Origin: an uncultured Collinsella sp.
GTDB lineage: Bacteria; Actinomycetota; Coriobacteriia; Coriobacteriales; Coriobacteriaceae
Direction of reading: 5' to 3'
NCBI GenBank assembly: GCA_900552295.1
Contig: URZB01000049.1
Span: 1 to 9,354 of the forward strand
Length of the DNA stretch: 9,354 nt
Shown here: piece by piece, positions 1 to 6,991 of the stretch
Layout: every line of letters starts with the position of its first letter
Position numbering within the stretch: the stretch's first letter is position 1
Translations under genes and position numbers: made by a program
The notes under the pieces: generated by a model
Databases searched by the model: none
Told to the model about the DNA's origin: nothing
The model's input: only the letters and a program-made list of their open reading frames with translations

Positions 1-7
1 CGTCGAT

Positions 8-1654
8 ATGGTGCCCGAGGAGCCCGACGCGATGGCGCCGGACGAGGAATACCAGCTCACGCCGGCGGGTCGTCGCGAACGCATTGGGCAGATTGTACGC
101 CTGGTCAAAAAGTACCGCGTGTGGGATAACCTCACGCCGGTTCGTTTGCGCCGCCTGCTCGAGGAACTCGGCCCCATGTTCGTCAAGATGGGGCAGATTT
201 TGGCCAACCGGTCCGAGATTCTGCCGCAGCGCTTTTGCGACGAGCTGCGTCGTCTGCGCTCCGACGTGGAGCCGGTGCCGTACGAGGTCGTACTCAGCTG
301 TCTGGAAGAAGAATACGGCCTGCGCCTGGGGGAGATGTTCGATGCGATCGACCCCAACCCGCTCGGTAGCGCGTCGCTCGCGCAGGTGCACCGCGCTCGT
401 CTGGTGACGGGCGAGGACGTGGCCGTCAAGGTGCAGCGCCCCGGTGCGCAGCAGGTTATGGCGCAGGACATCGATATCATCCGCTCGGTGGTGCGTATCG
501 TTTCCAAGTTCGTCAACACCGATCAATTCGTTGACCTGCACGGCGTGGTCGAGGAGCTGTGGACCTCGTTTCGCGAGGAGACCAACTTTTTGGCCGAGGC
601 CAAAAACCTCAACGACTTCTACGAGTTCCATAAGAGCGTTCATGGCGTGACGTGCCCTAAATCCTATCTGGACCTGTGCACCGAACACGTGGTGGTTATG
701 GACTACGTCGACGGCATTTCGATCGCCGATCCTGAACGCTTGGTGGCCGAGGGCTATGACTTGGAAAAGATCGGTGCCGCAATCGTCGAGGACTACTCGA
801 CGCAGGTGCTCGATGACGGCTTTTTCCATGCTGACCCGCATGCGGGAAACATCATCCTCAAAGACGGTATCGTTTACTTTATCGACTTGGGTATGGTCGG
901 ACGCATGTCGAGCCACGACCGCGGTATCGTCAAGGACATGATTTTCGCCGTGGCCGAGGGCGACGTGCCCAAGCTCAAGGATTCGCTCATGCGCTTCGCC
1001 GTGACGCGTGGCGACTCGGCTGAGCTCGATCATTCGGCCTTTTTGTCCGATTTGGACTTTATCGTGGCTGACTTTGCGGGCCTTGACCTTAAGGACCTAG
1101 ATATCGGCGAGTTTTTGACTTCGCTGTTAAACCTCGCGCGCAAAAATGACGTTGAGCTGCCGAGCGTGGTGACGATGTTCGCCCGCGGCATGGTGACGCT
1201 CGAGGGCCTGTTGACCGAGTACATGCCCAACGTCAACATGATCCAGATCATCCAGACGCACATCAAAAACGAGAAGAGCACCTACGCCCGCATGCGCGAG
1301 ATGAGCCGCGACTTTGCAGCGAGCAGTTATCGCGCGGCGAAGGGCTCGCTCGAGGCGGCCGAGTATCTGGGCTTGGCTTCGCGCATGCTCACACGCGGCC
1401 AGCTTAAGGTGAACACGCAGATCATGAGCAGCGATAAGGCGCTGCGACAGCTGGGTGGAATTATCGACCGCATGTCGATGGCTATTGTTATCGCCGGCTT
1501 GTTTATCGGTTCGTCGGTGGTGTACTACGCGCGCATCGAGCCGGTTGTGTTTGGTATCCCGGTCATTGGCTTTATGGGCTACGTGAGCGCGCTGGTGCTG
1601 GCGCTTATGCTGGGCCGCAATATCTGGCTCAACAGCCACGGCGGCAAGCACTAG
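8..1654 (+). CDS. ABC1/UbiB (AarF)-family atypical protein kinase-like membrane protein
   Basis: A 548-residue protein of the ABC1/UbiB family, which adopts an atypical protein-kinase fold and in other organisms supports quinone or isoprenoid-lipid metabolism at the membrane. Visible motifs are KxGQ (K60-Q63), the Ala/Ser-rich nucleotide loop GSASLAQVHRA (120-130), the lysine in VAVKVQRPG (K141), the catalytic stretch HADPHAGN (274-281) and the metal-binding DLG (D293-G295). Two hydrophobic helices close the protein (about 489-508 and 513-535), as in bacterial UbiB. Length is normal for the family. The start is unsure. The frame is open to the window edge and only seven bases precede the ATG at 8. 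An ATG at 32 has AGGAG at 18-22, nine bases upstream, and may be the true start. Family assignment is secure. The substrate is unknown, and a ubiquinone role is unlikely in a Gram-positive anaerobe. Confidence 0.93.
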   Translation: MVPEEPDAMAPDEEYQLTPAGRRERIGQIVRLVKKYRVWDNLTPVRLRRLLEELGPMFVKMGQILANRSEILPQRFCDELRRLRSDVEPVPYEVVLSCLEEEYGLRLGEMFDAIDPNPLGSASLAQVHRARLVTGEDVAVKVQRPGAQQVMAQDIDIIRSVVRIVSKFVNTDQFVDLHGVVEELWTSFREETNFLAEAKNLNDFYEFHKSVHGVTCPKSYLDLCTEHVVVMDYVDGISIADPERLVAEGYDLEKIGAAIVEDYSTQVLDDGFFHADPHAGNIILKDGIVYFIDLGMVGRMSSHDRGIVKDMIFAVAEGDVPKLKDSLMRFAVTRGDSAELDHSAFLSDLDFIVADFAGLDLKDLDIGEFLTSLLNLARKNDVELPSVVTMFARGMVTLEGLLTEYMPNVNMIQIIQTHIKNEKSTYARMREMSRDFAASSYRAAKGSLEAAEYLGLASRMLTRGQLKVNTQIMSSDKALRQLGGIIDRMSMAIVIAGLFIGSSVVYYARIEPVVFGIPVIGFMGYVSALVLALMLGRNIWLNSHGGKH

Positions 1655-1705
1655 AGGCTGCGACCGTCACCGCATTTTCCTTTCGCAAACAATAGCTTTT
1701 ACCTT

Positions 1706-1733
1706 GGGCTTCGCCTGCGTGCGAGGCCCTTTT
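1706..1733 (+). terminator. Intrinsic terminator of the UbiB-family gene
   Basis: A 9-bp stem, GGGCTTCGC (1706-1714) with GCGAGGCCC (1721-1729) including one G-U pair, has a six-base loop and is followed by TTTT (1730-1733). It lies about 50 bases after the upstream stop codon and before the riboswitch, so it separates the two transcription units. The T tract is short. Confidence 0.75.
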
Positions 1734-1760
1734 GCGTGATAGCATATTGACGGTTTTAAT
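1732..1760 (+). promoter_or_regulatory. Candidate sigma-70-type promoter for the B12-regulated operon
   Basis: TTGCGT (1732-1737), a 17-base spacer and TTTAAT (1755-1760) give an acceptable -35/-10 pair. Initiation would fall near 1767, a few bases before the first riboswitch helix, which suits a riboswitch leader. A competing -35, TTGACG at 1747-1752, lacks a good -10 at the right distance. Assigned by eye and by position. Confidence 0.4.
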
Positions 1761-1770
1761 CGATGGCCTA

Positions 1771-1941
1771 GATGGTGGTGCGGAGACGCACGAATGCGCG
1801 GTTTTCCTGCGCGTTTGGGGGAATCGGGGTGCAAGTCCCCGGCTGTACCAGTAACCGTAATTCCTCTTGGCTCGGGATGTTCGCGTCGCAGATCGGACGG
1901 CGCGCCTGAGCCGTTAAGGTTAAGTCGGATCGCCTCCCATC
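1771..1941 (+). promoter_or_regulatory. Cobalamin (vitamin B12) riboswitch
   Basis: The conserved core is clear. GGGGAATCGGGGTGCAAGTC (from 1818) fits the GGAA..GGTG.AA.TCC element, with a hairpin CGGGG/CCCCG around 1825-1841. GGCTGTACCAGTAACCGTAA (1841-1860) fits the consensus GCnGnnCCnGCnACnGTnA. The 3' B12 box reads AAGTCGGATCGCCTCCC (1922-1938). A peripheral stem GGCTC (1869-1873) / GAGCC (1908-1912) sits between them. GATGG (1771-1775) can pair with CCATC (1937-1941) to close the element as P1. It lies directly upstream of two genes with transcobalamin-like domains. Such riboswitches normally shut off expression when adenosyl- or methylcobalamin is plentiful. Outer boundaries are approximate; the subtype (adenosyl or methyl) was not determined. 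Confidence 0.93.
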
Positions 1942-2085
1942 TTGCATGCGGCTGCGGCGTATGCCGCCGGTGTGCATAGGGCTCTGGAGGGAAGGGGGAC
2001 CCCGATGGGGGAACTCGGGCGCAACATGCGCGATGACGTGGGGCAGCTTCAAGGCAACGCTCCAAGTACAGACAATAGGAGACAA
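1942..2085 (+). promoter_or_regulatory. Riboswitch expression platform / 5' leader with ribosome-binding site
   Basis: About 145 bases separate the riboswitch from the favoured start codon. They contain a hairpin GCGGC-GTAT-GCCGC near 1954-1967, extendable by ATGC/GCAT outer pairs, and a possible CCCGA/TCGGG stem around 2000-2020. No stem is followed by a T tract, so control is more likely translational, or uses a terminator form not visible by eye. The ribosome-binding site is AGGAG (2077-2081), four bases before the ATG at 2086. An alternative in-frame ATG at 2005 has GGAGGG (1985-1990) upstream, but at a long spacing. Confidence 0.5.
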
Positions 2086-5000
2086 ATGGATATGTTTGAG
2101 GACGAGTGCCAGCGTGCCTCGCTTCGTCGCCGTGGCGTAATCGCGCGCGGCGTGGCAAAGCGCTGCCTGGTGGCATTCCTGGCCTTCGCGATGGCCTTCA
2201 GCACCACGCCGGCTCAGCTGTGGGCCGAGGGCGCCGAGGGCATTGCCGAGGCTGTGGCTCAGGCTACGACGCCGGGCGAGGACGCAGCGCTTGCGGGCGG
2301 TGCCGCTGAGCAGAGCGGCGCCGAGGTTTCGGATTCTGGGAGCGCGCCTGCAGCTAGTGCCGCCGCATCAAAGGCAGCAACTGGCGACGAAGGCTCGGCG
2401 ACGGGGGAGAGCCCTGCCGCGAGCGAGCAGTCTTCAGCGGCATCCGCTGGCCAAGCAGGATCTGCCGCCGCGGCTGCCGTTCAGACAGAGAACCCGACAG
2501 AAACCGGCGATGTCGCCAAGAAGCAAGTCGAGGTCTCGTTCTCGATTATCGGCACCGATGCCGACGGCAAGGCTCAGACCTGGGTGGCACCCACGCAGCT
2601 CAAGCTCGACGAGGGCGCGACGGCTGCGGATGCCTTCGTTAAGCTGCAGCAGAAGACGGGCTTCAAGGCAGACTACGATCCGAACACGGCATACGGTTTC
2701 TACCTCAAAAGCATCACATCCCCGAGCGATGGCCGTACGCTTGCCTTCGATCCGACGACTTATGCCTTCTGGCAGCTGTTCGTCGACGGTGCGTCTTCCT
2801 CGGTTGGCGCGAGCAGCGTTAAGCTCACCCAGGGGCAGAAGGTTGAGTTTGCCTATACGGCTGGTAGCGCGTCCCCTGTCGTTAAGGACCAGGTTGCCGC
2901 AAATGTGACCGTCATTGGTCGCGATGCCCAGGGCAAGACTCAGACTTGGGTCGATAACGCGCAGTATGTGGTGACGTCCGGTTCGAGCGCACTTGACCTT
3001 ACGAAGGTCGCGCTTGAGGCGAATGACATCGACGCCGTTGCTGCTGGCTCCTTCATTCTGAGCCTTAAGTACAACGGTGTTGAGCTGGGTACGCCCCAAG
3101 ATTATTCGACCTATTGGCAGCTGTTCATCAACGGCAAGTCGAGCGACTACACGGCAGACAATGTCACCATTCATGCTGGCGATACCGTTACGTGGTTCTA
3201 CGGTGGCTGGGGCGACAAGTTGCCGTCCGATTCCGTCCATGCTTCCGTTCAGGTCCTTGGTAAGGACAAGGACGGCAAGCAGCAGGTTTGGGCTTCGACG
3301 GGCCAGACGAGTCTCAAGGCGGGCTCTACTGCCAAGGATCTCCTTGAGCAGACCGGTCTTACTCTCGATGCTGGCGAATCGTCTTGGGGCTGGTTCCTCA
3401 ACGGCATTACTTCGCCGTTCGATAGTAAGTCCTATGGCTGGGATGCTGCGACTAATAGCTATTGGCGCTTCTATGTAAATGGCAAGTTCGCCGACGTTGG
3501 CGCCGGTGCCTATGAGCTCCAAGAGGGCGATGCCGTCACCTTTATGTATGGTGCTGACGCCGATGCCCTTCCTGGCCAGGTTCTTGGGTCTGTCGATGTT
3601 ATCGGTCCCGATGTCAACGGCAACAATACTCGCTGGGGCTCGGCAAGCAATGTTTCCCTGCCCGAGGGCTCTACGGCTCAGAACCTTATTGAGACGGTCC
3701 TGAAGGCCAAGGGCGTTACGTACAACGGCTCCCAGAGTGGTGAGTACTGGTTCCTCAATTCCATCAACTCGCCGTTCGATCACAAGCCGTATGCCTGGGA
3801 TGCTGCGACCAATAAATATTGGCACCTGTATATCAACGGAGAGCCCTCCTTACTCTGCGCCAATCAGATTACGCTCAAGAGCGGCGATAAGGTTACGCTT
3901 GCCTATACCACCGACGATTCGGCCATGCCCGATCCCGACAAGATTGTCGTGGACCCGAGCGCGACGACTCCTGATTGGGATGCCGAGTGGGCCGGCTACG
4001 GCAACAGTGGCAACGGTTCGACCGTAACGGATGCCAAGACGCCTGCGCAGGCCGCCGGTCTTAAGTGGGCCTTCGATTGGAAGGCCGAGTCTGGTCAGCA
4101 GTATGCCAACTGCAGCGAGCCTGTCATCGCTAACGGCTTTGTGTACATCGCGACCGAGAACGAGCTCATTAAGATCGATTCGTCCACGGGCAAAAAGGTT
4201 ACCTCTGCGCCGCTTGCCTCCAGGGTGAGCTATACTTCTCGTCCGATCTATACCAATGGCCTTATCATCGTTCCGCTCAACGGCGGTGCGGTCCAGGCGA
4301 TTACTGCAGACAAGCTGATCTGCAAGTGGCTGACGCCTGGTTTGACGGATTTGACGCAGAGCTCCTGCACCGTCGTTTCGGACGGCGAGTACGTCTATGT
4401 AGGCTCGGTCGATATTTCGTATGACGAGAATTACAACGCGACCTACGGCAACGGCTCCTTTGCACGCATTAAGATTGCCACGGGCGAAGTTTCTTGGCAG
4501 AACATCGACCCTACCGAGGGCTATTACTGGACTGGTGCGGCTTTGACGGATAAGTATGCCATCGTTCCTACGAGCGCGGGTACGCTTAAGTGCATTGATA
4601 AGACGACGGGCGATGTCGTTTCGACCATGGAGCTCGGCGCTGTCGCAAATGCCGATTGCATTGCCGATCCGTCCAATGGTTCGACCTTCTATCAGATGAC
4701 GCACGACGGAAAGCTCCATGTGATTTCGCTTTCGGCGAAGGGTGTGCTGAGTGCACAGAAGACGGTTGATCTGGGCCTTACGAATAATCTGAGCGCCCCT
4801 GCGGTGTTTGGTGACAATCTGATTGTCGGCGGACAGACGGCTACGGGCTCTGCTCTGGTTCTCTATAACCTGAAGACGGGTAAGACCACGATGGTCGCTG
4901 CTGCCGACGGCAAGGCGCTGCCGGCTGGCCTCAACGGTATTGCTGCTACTCCGCTGGTGAGTGTTCAGGGCGGCAAGACCTATGTGTACTTCACCGTTAA

Positions 5001-5892
5001 CAGCGCGGATAGCAAGGATTACGTCAACTACTCTGCTGGTGGTGGCGTGTATCGCTATACGCTCGGTGATGCAGAGGCGACGCAGATTTATGATGCGGCT
5101 GGCCATTACCAGTACTGTGACTCTCCGGTCATTGCCGATGCATCTGGCAGCCTGTACTACATCAATGATTCGGGCACGCTGTTCAAGCTCGGGGCCGTTG
5201 AGTCTTGGACGGTTGCCTTTAATTCCAACGGCGGGTCTGCTTGCGACACTAAGTTTGTTGCTACGGCCGACGGCAAGCTGGTCAAGCCGGCCGATCCGAC
5301 GCGCGATGGCTACACTTTCGGCGGTTGGTTCACCGATGAGGCTTGCACGCGGGCGTATGACTTCAGTACGCCGGTGACGGCCGATCTGACGCTGTATGCC
5401 AAGTGGACCAAGAATGCTGTCAACCCTGGCGGCAATGGCGGTTCTGGCTCCAATGGCGGCAATGGTGGCGCTGGCAACGGTTCCGGTGCTGGCGCTGGCA
5501 CGGGCACGGGTTCCGGCTCCGGCACGAAGGGCCAGCAGGCTGGCGGCGCTGTCGCTCCGGGTCATAAGCCGATGACCAAGACGACGGTGTCGACCAAGAC
5601 CGAGACCAAGGACAACAAGCCCAACAAGAAGGACTCCGATAAGTCCGATAAGAAGGACGAGAAGAAGTCTGACAAGAAGTCTGACAAGAAGTCTGACAAG
5701 AAGGACAGCAAGTCCGACAAGAAGTCCGATTCCAAGTCCGATACGGGTGCTGCTTCTACGACCACTGCTAAGAAGCCCTCTAGTGCTTCCGAGCAGGAGA
5801 CTGGCGCCAACCCGCTCGCCATTGTTGGCGTTGCCGCCGGCGTCATCGGTCTCGCCATCGTCGGCGTGTTCGTGTTCACCAAACGTCGGTAG
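2086..5892 (+). CDS. Secreted wall-anchored protein: four DUF4430 domains plus PQQ-like beta-propeller, probable corrinoid-capture surface protein
   Basis: A 1268-residue surface protein. Order: basic N-terminus and signal peptide (about 14-47, likely cut after LWA at 47); Ala/Ser/Glu-rich linker (50-145); four DUF4430/transcobalamin C-terminal-like domains (148-261, 272-376, 384-491, 500-610), each with a W-x3-[VI]-[ND]-G signature (W229, W344, W460, W579); a PQQ-type beta-propeller (about 628-1037) with seven or eight repeats of the form 'YVAT..G.L..ID..TGK'; one Listeria-Bacteroides repeat (1041-1110, ending LTLYAKW); Gly/Asn/Ser linker (1111-1155); Lys/Ser/Asp linker (1172-1224); then ETG (1238-1240), a hydrophobic helix and a KRR tail. 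That end resembles a sortase signal, but lacks a true LPxTG. DUF4430 is related to the cobalamin-cradling C-terminal domain of transcobalamin and intrinsic factor. With the upstream B12 riboswitch, this supports corrinoid binding, although binding is inferred. Start chosen for AGGAG at 2077-2081. Confidence 0.92.
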   Translation: MDMFEDECQRASLRRRGVIARGVAKRCLVAFLAFAMAFSTTPAQLWAEGAEGIAEAVAQATTPGEDAALAGGAAEQSGAEVSDSGSAPAASAAASKAATGDEGSATGESPAASEQSSAASAGQAGSAAAAAVQTENPTETGDVAKKQVEVSFSIIGTDADGKAQTWVAPTQLKLDEGATAADAFVKLQQKTGFKADYDPNTAYGFYLKSITSPSDGRTLAFDPTTYAFWQLFVDGASSSVGASSVKLTQGQKVEFAYTAGSASPVVKDQVAANVTVIGRDAQGKTQTWVDNAQYVVTSGSSALDLTKVALEANDIDAVAAGSFILSLKYNGVELGTPQDYSTYWQLFINGKSSDYTADNVTIHAGDTVTWFYGGWGDKLPSDSVHASVQVLGKDKDGKQQVWASTGQTSLKAGSTAKDLLEQTGLTLDAGESSWGWFLNGITSPFDSKSYGWDAATNSYWRFYVNGKFADVGAGAYELQEGDAVTFMYGADADALPGQVLGSVDVIGPDVNGNNTRWGSASNVSLPEGSTAQNLIETVLKAKGVTYNGSQSGEYWFLNSINSPFDHKPYAWDAATNKYWHLYINGEPSLLCANQITLKSGDKVTLAYTTDDSAMPDPDKIVVDPSATTPDWDAEWAGYGNSGNGSTVTDAKTPAQAAGLKWAFDWKAESGQQYANCSEPVIANGFVYIATENELIKIDSSTGKKVTSAPLASRVSYTSRPIYTNGLIIVPLNGGAVQAITADKLICKWLTPGLTDLTQSSCTVVSDGEYVYVGSVDISYDENYNATYGNGSFARIKIATGEVSWQNIDPTEGYYWTGAALTDKYAIVPTSAGTLKCIDKTTGDVVSTMELGAVANADCIADPSNGSTFYQMTHDGKLHVISLSAKGVLSAQKTVDLGLTNNLSAPAVFGDNLIVGGQTATGSALVLYNLKTGKTTMVAAADGKALPAGLNGIAATPLVSVQGGKTYVYFTVNSADSKDYVNYSAGGGVYRYTLGDAEATQIYDAAGHYQYCDSPVIADASGSLYYINDSGTLFKLGAVESWTVAFNSNGGSACDTKFVATADGKLVKPADPTRDGYTFGGWFTDEACTRAYDFSTPVTADLTLYAKWTKNAVNPGGNGGSGSNGGNGGAGNGSGAGAGTGTGSGSGTKGQQAGGAVAPGHKPMTKTTVSTKTETKDNKPNKKDSDKSDKKDEKKSDKKSDKKSDKKDSKSDKKSDSKSDTGAASTTTAKKPSSASEQETGANPLAIVGVAAGVIGLAIVGVFVFTKRR
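2527..3915 (+). repeat. Four tandem DUF4430 domain repeats within the surface protein gene
   Basis: Four repeats of roughly 105-115 codons each encode V-x-V-x-G-x-D-x2-G, a Trp-containing strand, a central W-x3-[VI]-[ND]-G and a final GD/GQ-x-V-x-[FLW]-x-Y strand. Repeats three and four are the closest pair: both encode WFLN..(I)xSPFD and WDAATNxYW. They share the exact 14-mer TGGGATGCTGCGAC at 3439-3452 and 3796-3809, 357 bases apart. Repeat two is the most diverged: it lacks the SPFD and WDAATN segments. Confidence 0.85.
5662..5697 (+). repeat. 12-bp tandem repeat encoding KKSD
   Basis: Three exact copies of AAGAAGTCTGAC (5662-5673, 5674-5685, 5686-5697) with degenerate copies on both sides encode the Lys/Ser/Asp wall-spanning linker. 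Copy number is likely to vary between strains by slippage. This would change stalk length without a frameshift, because the unit is a multiple of three. Confidence 0.85.
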
Positions 5893-5901
5893 GTGAGGGC
5901 T

Positions 5902-6831
5902 GTGTCCAATAAATCCAAGGACGCTGACCCCAAGCAACCAAATTCCTCGTTCATTCAGTTCGACGATGCAAAGCAACAGGGCGCCGCTTCGGCGGCGTCC
6001 GCCCCTCGACGGAAGGCGCTTGCTGGCGTCCTGACCGCCGCGTGCGTTGCGCTAATTGTCATATCGCTGGGCTTCGTCCATCCTTCCGAGAGCGGCGCCT
6101 GGTCCATTGACTGGATCGTTCAGACCGTGACGGGGGAGAGCGTCGTCGCGAAGGACGCCAAGGGGTCTGACTCGACCGTCGCTTCGGGTAAAGCTGGCTC
6201 CAAGGATTCCAAATCTTCGGATGGTGCGAACGACGAGTCTAAGGGTTCGGATAAATCTGACTCTAAGAAGGAGTCCGAGTCTTCGGACAAGGAATCAAAC
6301 AAGGGCTCGGATAGCAAAAAGTCCGAAGACAAGGATGGCAAGAAGTCTGGAGAGAAGAACAGCAATAAAAAGACCGACGGCAATCAGTCGACTTCTCAGA
6401 ACTCGACTTCTTCTGGCGGGGCCGGCTCTACGCCTGGCGCCTCCTCCTCATCCAGCGGGGCATCTTCTGCCCCCGATAACGGCAACGCCTCTACTGGCGA
6501 CCAGGGCAGCTCGCAGCAGCCTAGCTACGTTACGGTGACGGTTTCGGTCACATCGAGCTCTGTGGGCAATCCTGTGTCCTCTGGTGGCACCTTTACCTTT
6601 AACGAAGGCGCTACCGTCTACGATGCCCTGTGCGCGCTGGGCCTTTCTGTCAACGCACATGGCTCGTCGTACGGTACGTATGTCTCCGCGATTGGTGGTT
6701 TGGCCGAGAAACAGTACGGCGGCACGAGCGGCTGGATGTACTCCGTCAACGGCACAACGCCCATGACGGCCTGCAGTAACTACGTTCTCTCCAATGGCGA
6801 CAACGTTGTTTGGTATTACGTAACGGGCTAG
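5902..6831 (+). CDS. Membrane-anchored DUF4430 protein, second gene of the B12-regulated operon
   Basis: A 309-residue protein anchored at its N-terminus: a short polar cytoplasmic segment (1-37, with RRK at 36-38), one hydrophobic helix (about 39-58), a long Ser/Lys/Asp/Gly-rich stalk (about 75-208), and one C-terminal DUF4430/transcobalamin-like domain (209-309). The domain has the family pattern GATVYDAL (236-243), YVSAIGGLAE, SGWMYSVNG (276-284) and a final GDNVVWYYV. Two cysteines (C244, C291) could form a disulfide. The GTG at 5902 is preferred over the GTG at 5893, because AGGTGAGGG (5891-5899) then serves as a ribosome-binding site. Either way the gene nearly abuts the upstream stop (5890-5892), so the pair is co-transcribed and should share riboswitch control. 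A plausible role is a membrane-proximal corrinoid-binding partner of the large protein. The domain is well supported; the function is inferred. Confidence 0.9.
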   Translation: MSNKSKDADPKQPNSSFIQFDDAKQQGAASAASAPRRKALAGVLTAACVALIVISLGFVHPSESGAWSIDWIVQTVTGESVVAKDAKGSDSTVASGKAGSKDSKSSDGANDESKGSDKSDSKKESESSDKESNKGSDSKKSEDKDGKKSGEKNSNKKTDGNQSTSQNSTSSGGAGSTPGASSSSSGASSAPDNGNASTGDQGSSQQPSYVTVTVSVTSSSVGNPVSSGGTFTFNEGATVYDALCALGLSVNAHGSSYGTYVSAIGGLAEKQYGGTSGWMYSVNGTTPMTACSNYVLSNGDNVVWYYVTG

Positions 6832-6853
6832 AGGCCTCGACATAGCGCGCCAG

Positions 6854-6891
6854 ACGGGCGGTTCGGACCAACATCCGGACCGCCCGTTTTT
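6854..6891 (+). terminator. Intrinsic terminator of the DUF4430 operon
   Basis: A 14-bp stem, ACGGGCGGTTCGGA (6854-6867) with TCCGGACCGCCCGT (6874-6887), contains a single G-U pair and a six-base loop (6868-6873). It runs into TTTTT (6887-6891). It starts 22 bases after the second DUF4430 gene stops. Confidence 0.92.
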
Positions 6892-6930
6892 CATGCGAAT
6901 GGGACTGGGTCGCCGGGTCTCTCTGCAAAC

Positions 6931-6965
6931 AAAAAAACCGGTTGGAACGGGAATTCCAACCGGTT
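6931..6965 (-). terminator. Intrinsic terminator of the minus-strand GtrA gene
   Basis: Perfect 12-bp inverted repeat AACCGGTTGGAA (6936-6947) / TTCCAACCGGTT (6954-6965) with a six-base loop. On the minus strand it is followed by seven T residues (A tract at 6931-6937). It lies 26 bases past the stop of the GtrA gene at 6992 and faces the operon terminator at 6854-6891, insulating the convergent units. Confidence 0.92.
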
Positions 6966-6991
6966 ATACATTCAAGCAAATAGTGAATCGA

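Noticed and set aside
1127..1651. A 174-codon minus-strand open frame opposite the UbiB-family gene
   Set aside because: His/Arg/Ala-rich shadow translation with no family features. The plus-strand kinase motifs and membrane helices are clear.
1942..2085. N-terminal extension of the large surface protein by 48 residues from ATG 1942
   Set aside because: That ATG lies at the edge of the riboswitch with no ribosome-binding site. The extension would put a long segment before the signal peptide. The ATG at 2086 has AGGAG and gives a normal signal peptide.
3850..5976. A 708-codon open frame on the minus strand, and another at 2434-3825
   Set aside because: They lie antisense to the DUF4430 gene, whose domains are clear. 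Their predicted proteins are Arg/Ile/Leu-rich without recognisable domains, as expected from complementary GC-biased codons.
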